A DNA stretch of 37,996 nucleotides, taken from assembly GCA_945878895.1 (NCBI GenBank), contig CAMDVZ010000004.1, positions 1 to 37,996 of the forward strand, written 5' to 3'. A program made the translations under genes and the position numbers. The notes beneath the pieces are model-generated. The model was not told the DNA's origin. It worked only from the letters and a program-made list of their open reading frames with translations, and ran no database searches. The DNA is from Caenispirillum bisanense. GTDB taxonomy: Bacteria; Pseudomonadota; Alphaproteobacteria; Reyranellales; Reyranellaceae. Below, piece by piece: positions 37,385 through 37,996 of the stretch (its first letter is position 1; each line of letters opens with the position of its first letter).

Positions 37385-37861
37385 GTGCCAAGCACTGAAT
37401 TGCCATCACGAAAGCTGGCAGAGGCCGACGCCAAGTTGCGAGCCGATTTGCAGGCCGCCCGAGATGCGCTCGATGCCGAGCTGACGAAGATCGACCGCGA
37501 GGGCAACTTTGCCGTTTCGGGATCCGCCGATGCGGTCACGAAGCATCCGACAACCGGCAGGGTTAGCGAGATGTGGAGCACCGGCGGCGCCGGCCTCAAG
37601 GGGCTCTCGTGTGTCACCTTGGCAGTCGTTGTCCTGGTGGTGGTTTCCCGGTTCGTGGACCAGTCTGGGATTTCGGCAGGAGCCGTTGAGTTTCTCAGCG
37701 GCGCCCTCCTCGCCCTCGGAGGCGTGGCCTTCCACGAATGCCTGTCGGCCCGTCGTGGGCTGCTCGCCAAGGAAGACGGCCTGCGCACGATGATCGATCG
37801 CGGCCTGCGCCGTATCGAGGTTGTCCAGAACGCCGTCGATCAACAACGCCGCGCGCCCTAG
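37385..37861 (+). CDS. Hypothetical small membrane protein
   Basis: GTG at 37385 preceded by GGAG; coiled-coil-like N-terminus (LAEADAKLRADLQAARDALDAELTKI) and two hydrophobic stretches (VTLAVVVLVVVSRFV, AVEFLSGALLALGGVAF). Confidence 0.5.
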   Translation: MPSTELPSRKLAEADAKLRADLQAARDALDAELTKIDREGNFAVSGSADAVTKHPTTGRVSEMWSTGGAGLKGLSCVTLAVVVLVVVSRFVDQSGISAGAVEFLSGALLALGGVAFHECLSARRGLLAKEDGLRTMIDRGLRRIEVVQNAVDQQRRAP

Positions 37862-37956
37862 TGAACGCGGTGCCGCCCGCACCACCCACCCCCCTCCGCC
37901 CGTCGGGCACCTTGTGTAAGCGAAGGGGTCTATATTGGGGTCGTTCCGCAAGGAAT

Positions 37957-37988
37957 GCGCGGGGCCGGGAGGCCACCCGGCCCCGCGC
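37957..37988. terminator. Strong hairpin at right edge (terminator or structured RNA)
   Basis: GCGCGGGGCCGGG (37957-37969) AGGCCA CCCGGCCCCGCGC (37976-37988): perfect 13-bp stem, 6-nt loop; window ends before any T-tract. Confidence 0.55.
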
Positions 37989-37996
37989 GCCGGCCG

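Noticed and set aside
1-37996. CRISPR array, tRNA or rRNA genes
   Set aside because: No regularly spaced short direct repeats, cloverleaf-like segments or rRNA-conserved stretches were recognised on reading; a tRNAscan/Infernal run would be needed for certainty.

Overview
High-GC, alphaproteobacterial-looking chromosomal window. Left edge: an IS630-type transposase C-terminus next to a truncated PIN-domain fragment. About 0.77-18.4 kb looks like one large phosphonate (2-aminoethylphosphonate, AEP) catabolic locus. It has an AEP-type ABC transporter (binding protein, ATPase, double-domain permease) and a divergently transcribed Rieske oxygenase translationally coupled to a dimethylglycine/sarcosine dehydrogenase-like FAD-GcvT protein. 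It also has a fumarylacetoacetase/hydratase-family gene and a tight minus-strand operon phnW-phnA-phnY, two isocitrate-lyase/PEP-mutase-family paralogs and a Baeyer-Villiger-type flavin monooxygenase, with a divergent LysR regulator. The most interesting hypothesis is that this locus channels N-methylated AEP (or a related quaternary/methylated aminophosphonate) through oxidative N-demethylation into PhnWYA. About 18.5-30.3 kb is mixed acyl-CoA and carboxylate metabolism (SMP-30, malonyl-CoA decarboxylase, thiolase, ferredoxin-NADP-reductase-like, MBL lactonase-like, HMG-CoA-lyase-like, CaiB/BaiF CoA-transferase, VOC protein, Bug-type binding protein, GST). Then come polA, an Amidase_2/PGRP-like protein, an AbiEi/AbiEii-type toxin-antitoxin pair with a candidate operator, and two orphan membrane proteins. 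Two families of dispersed palindromic intergenic repeats, several hairpins and terminators were also read directly. No rRNA, tRNA or CRISPR array was recognised. All assignments come from reading the sequence; no database search was run.
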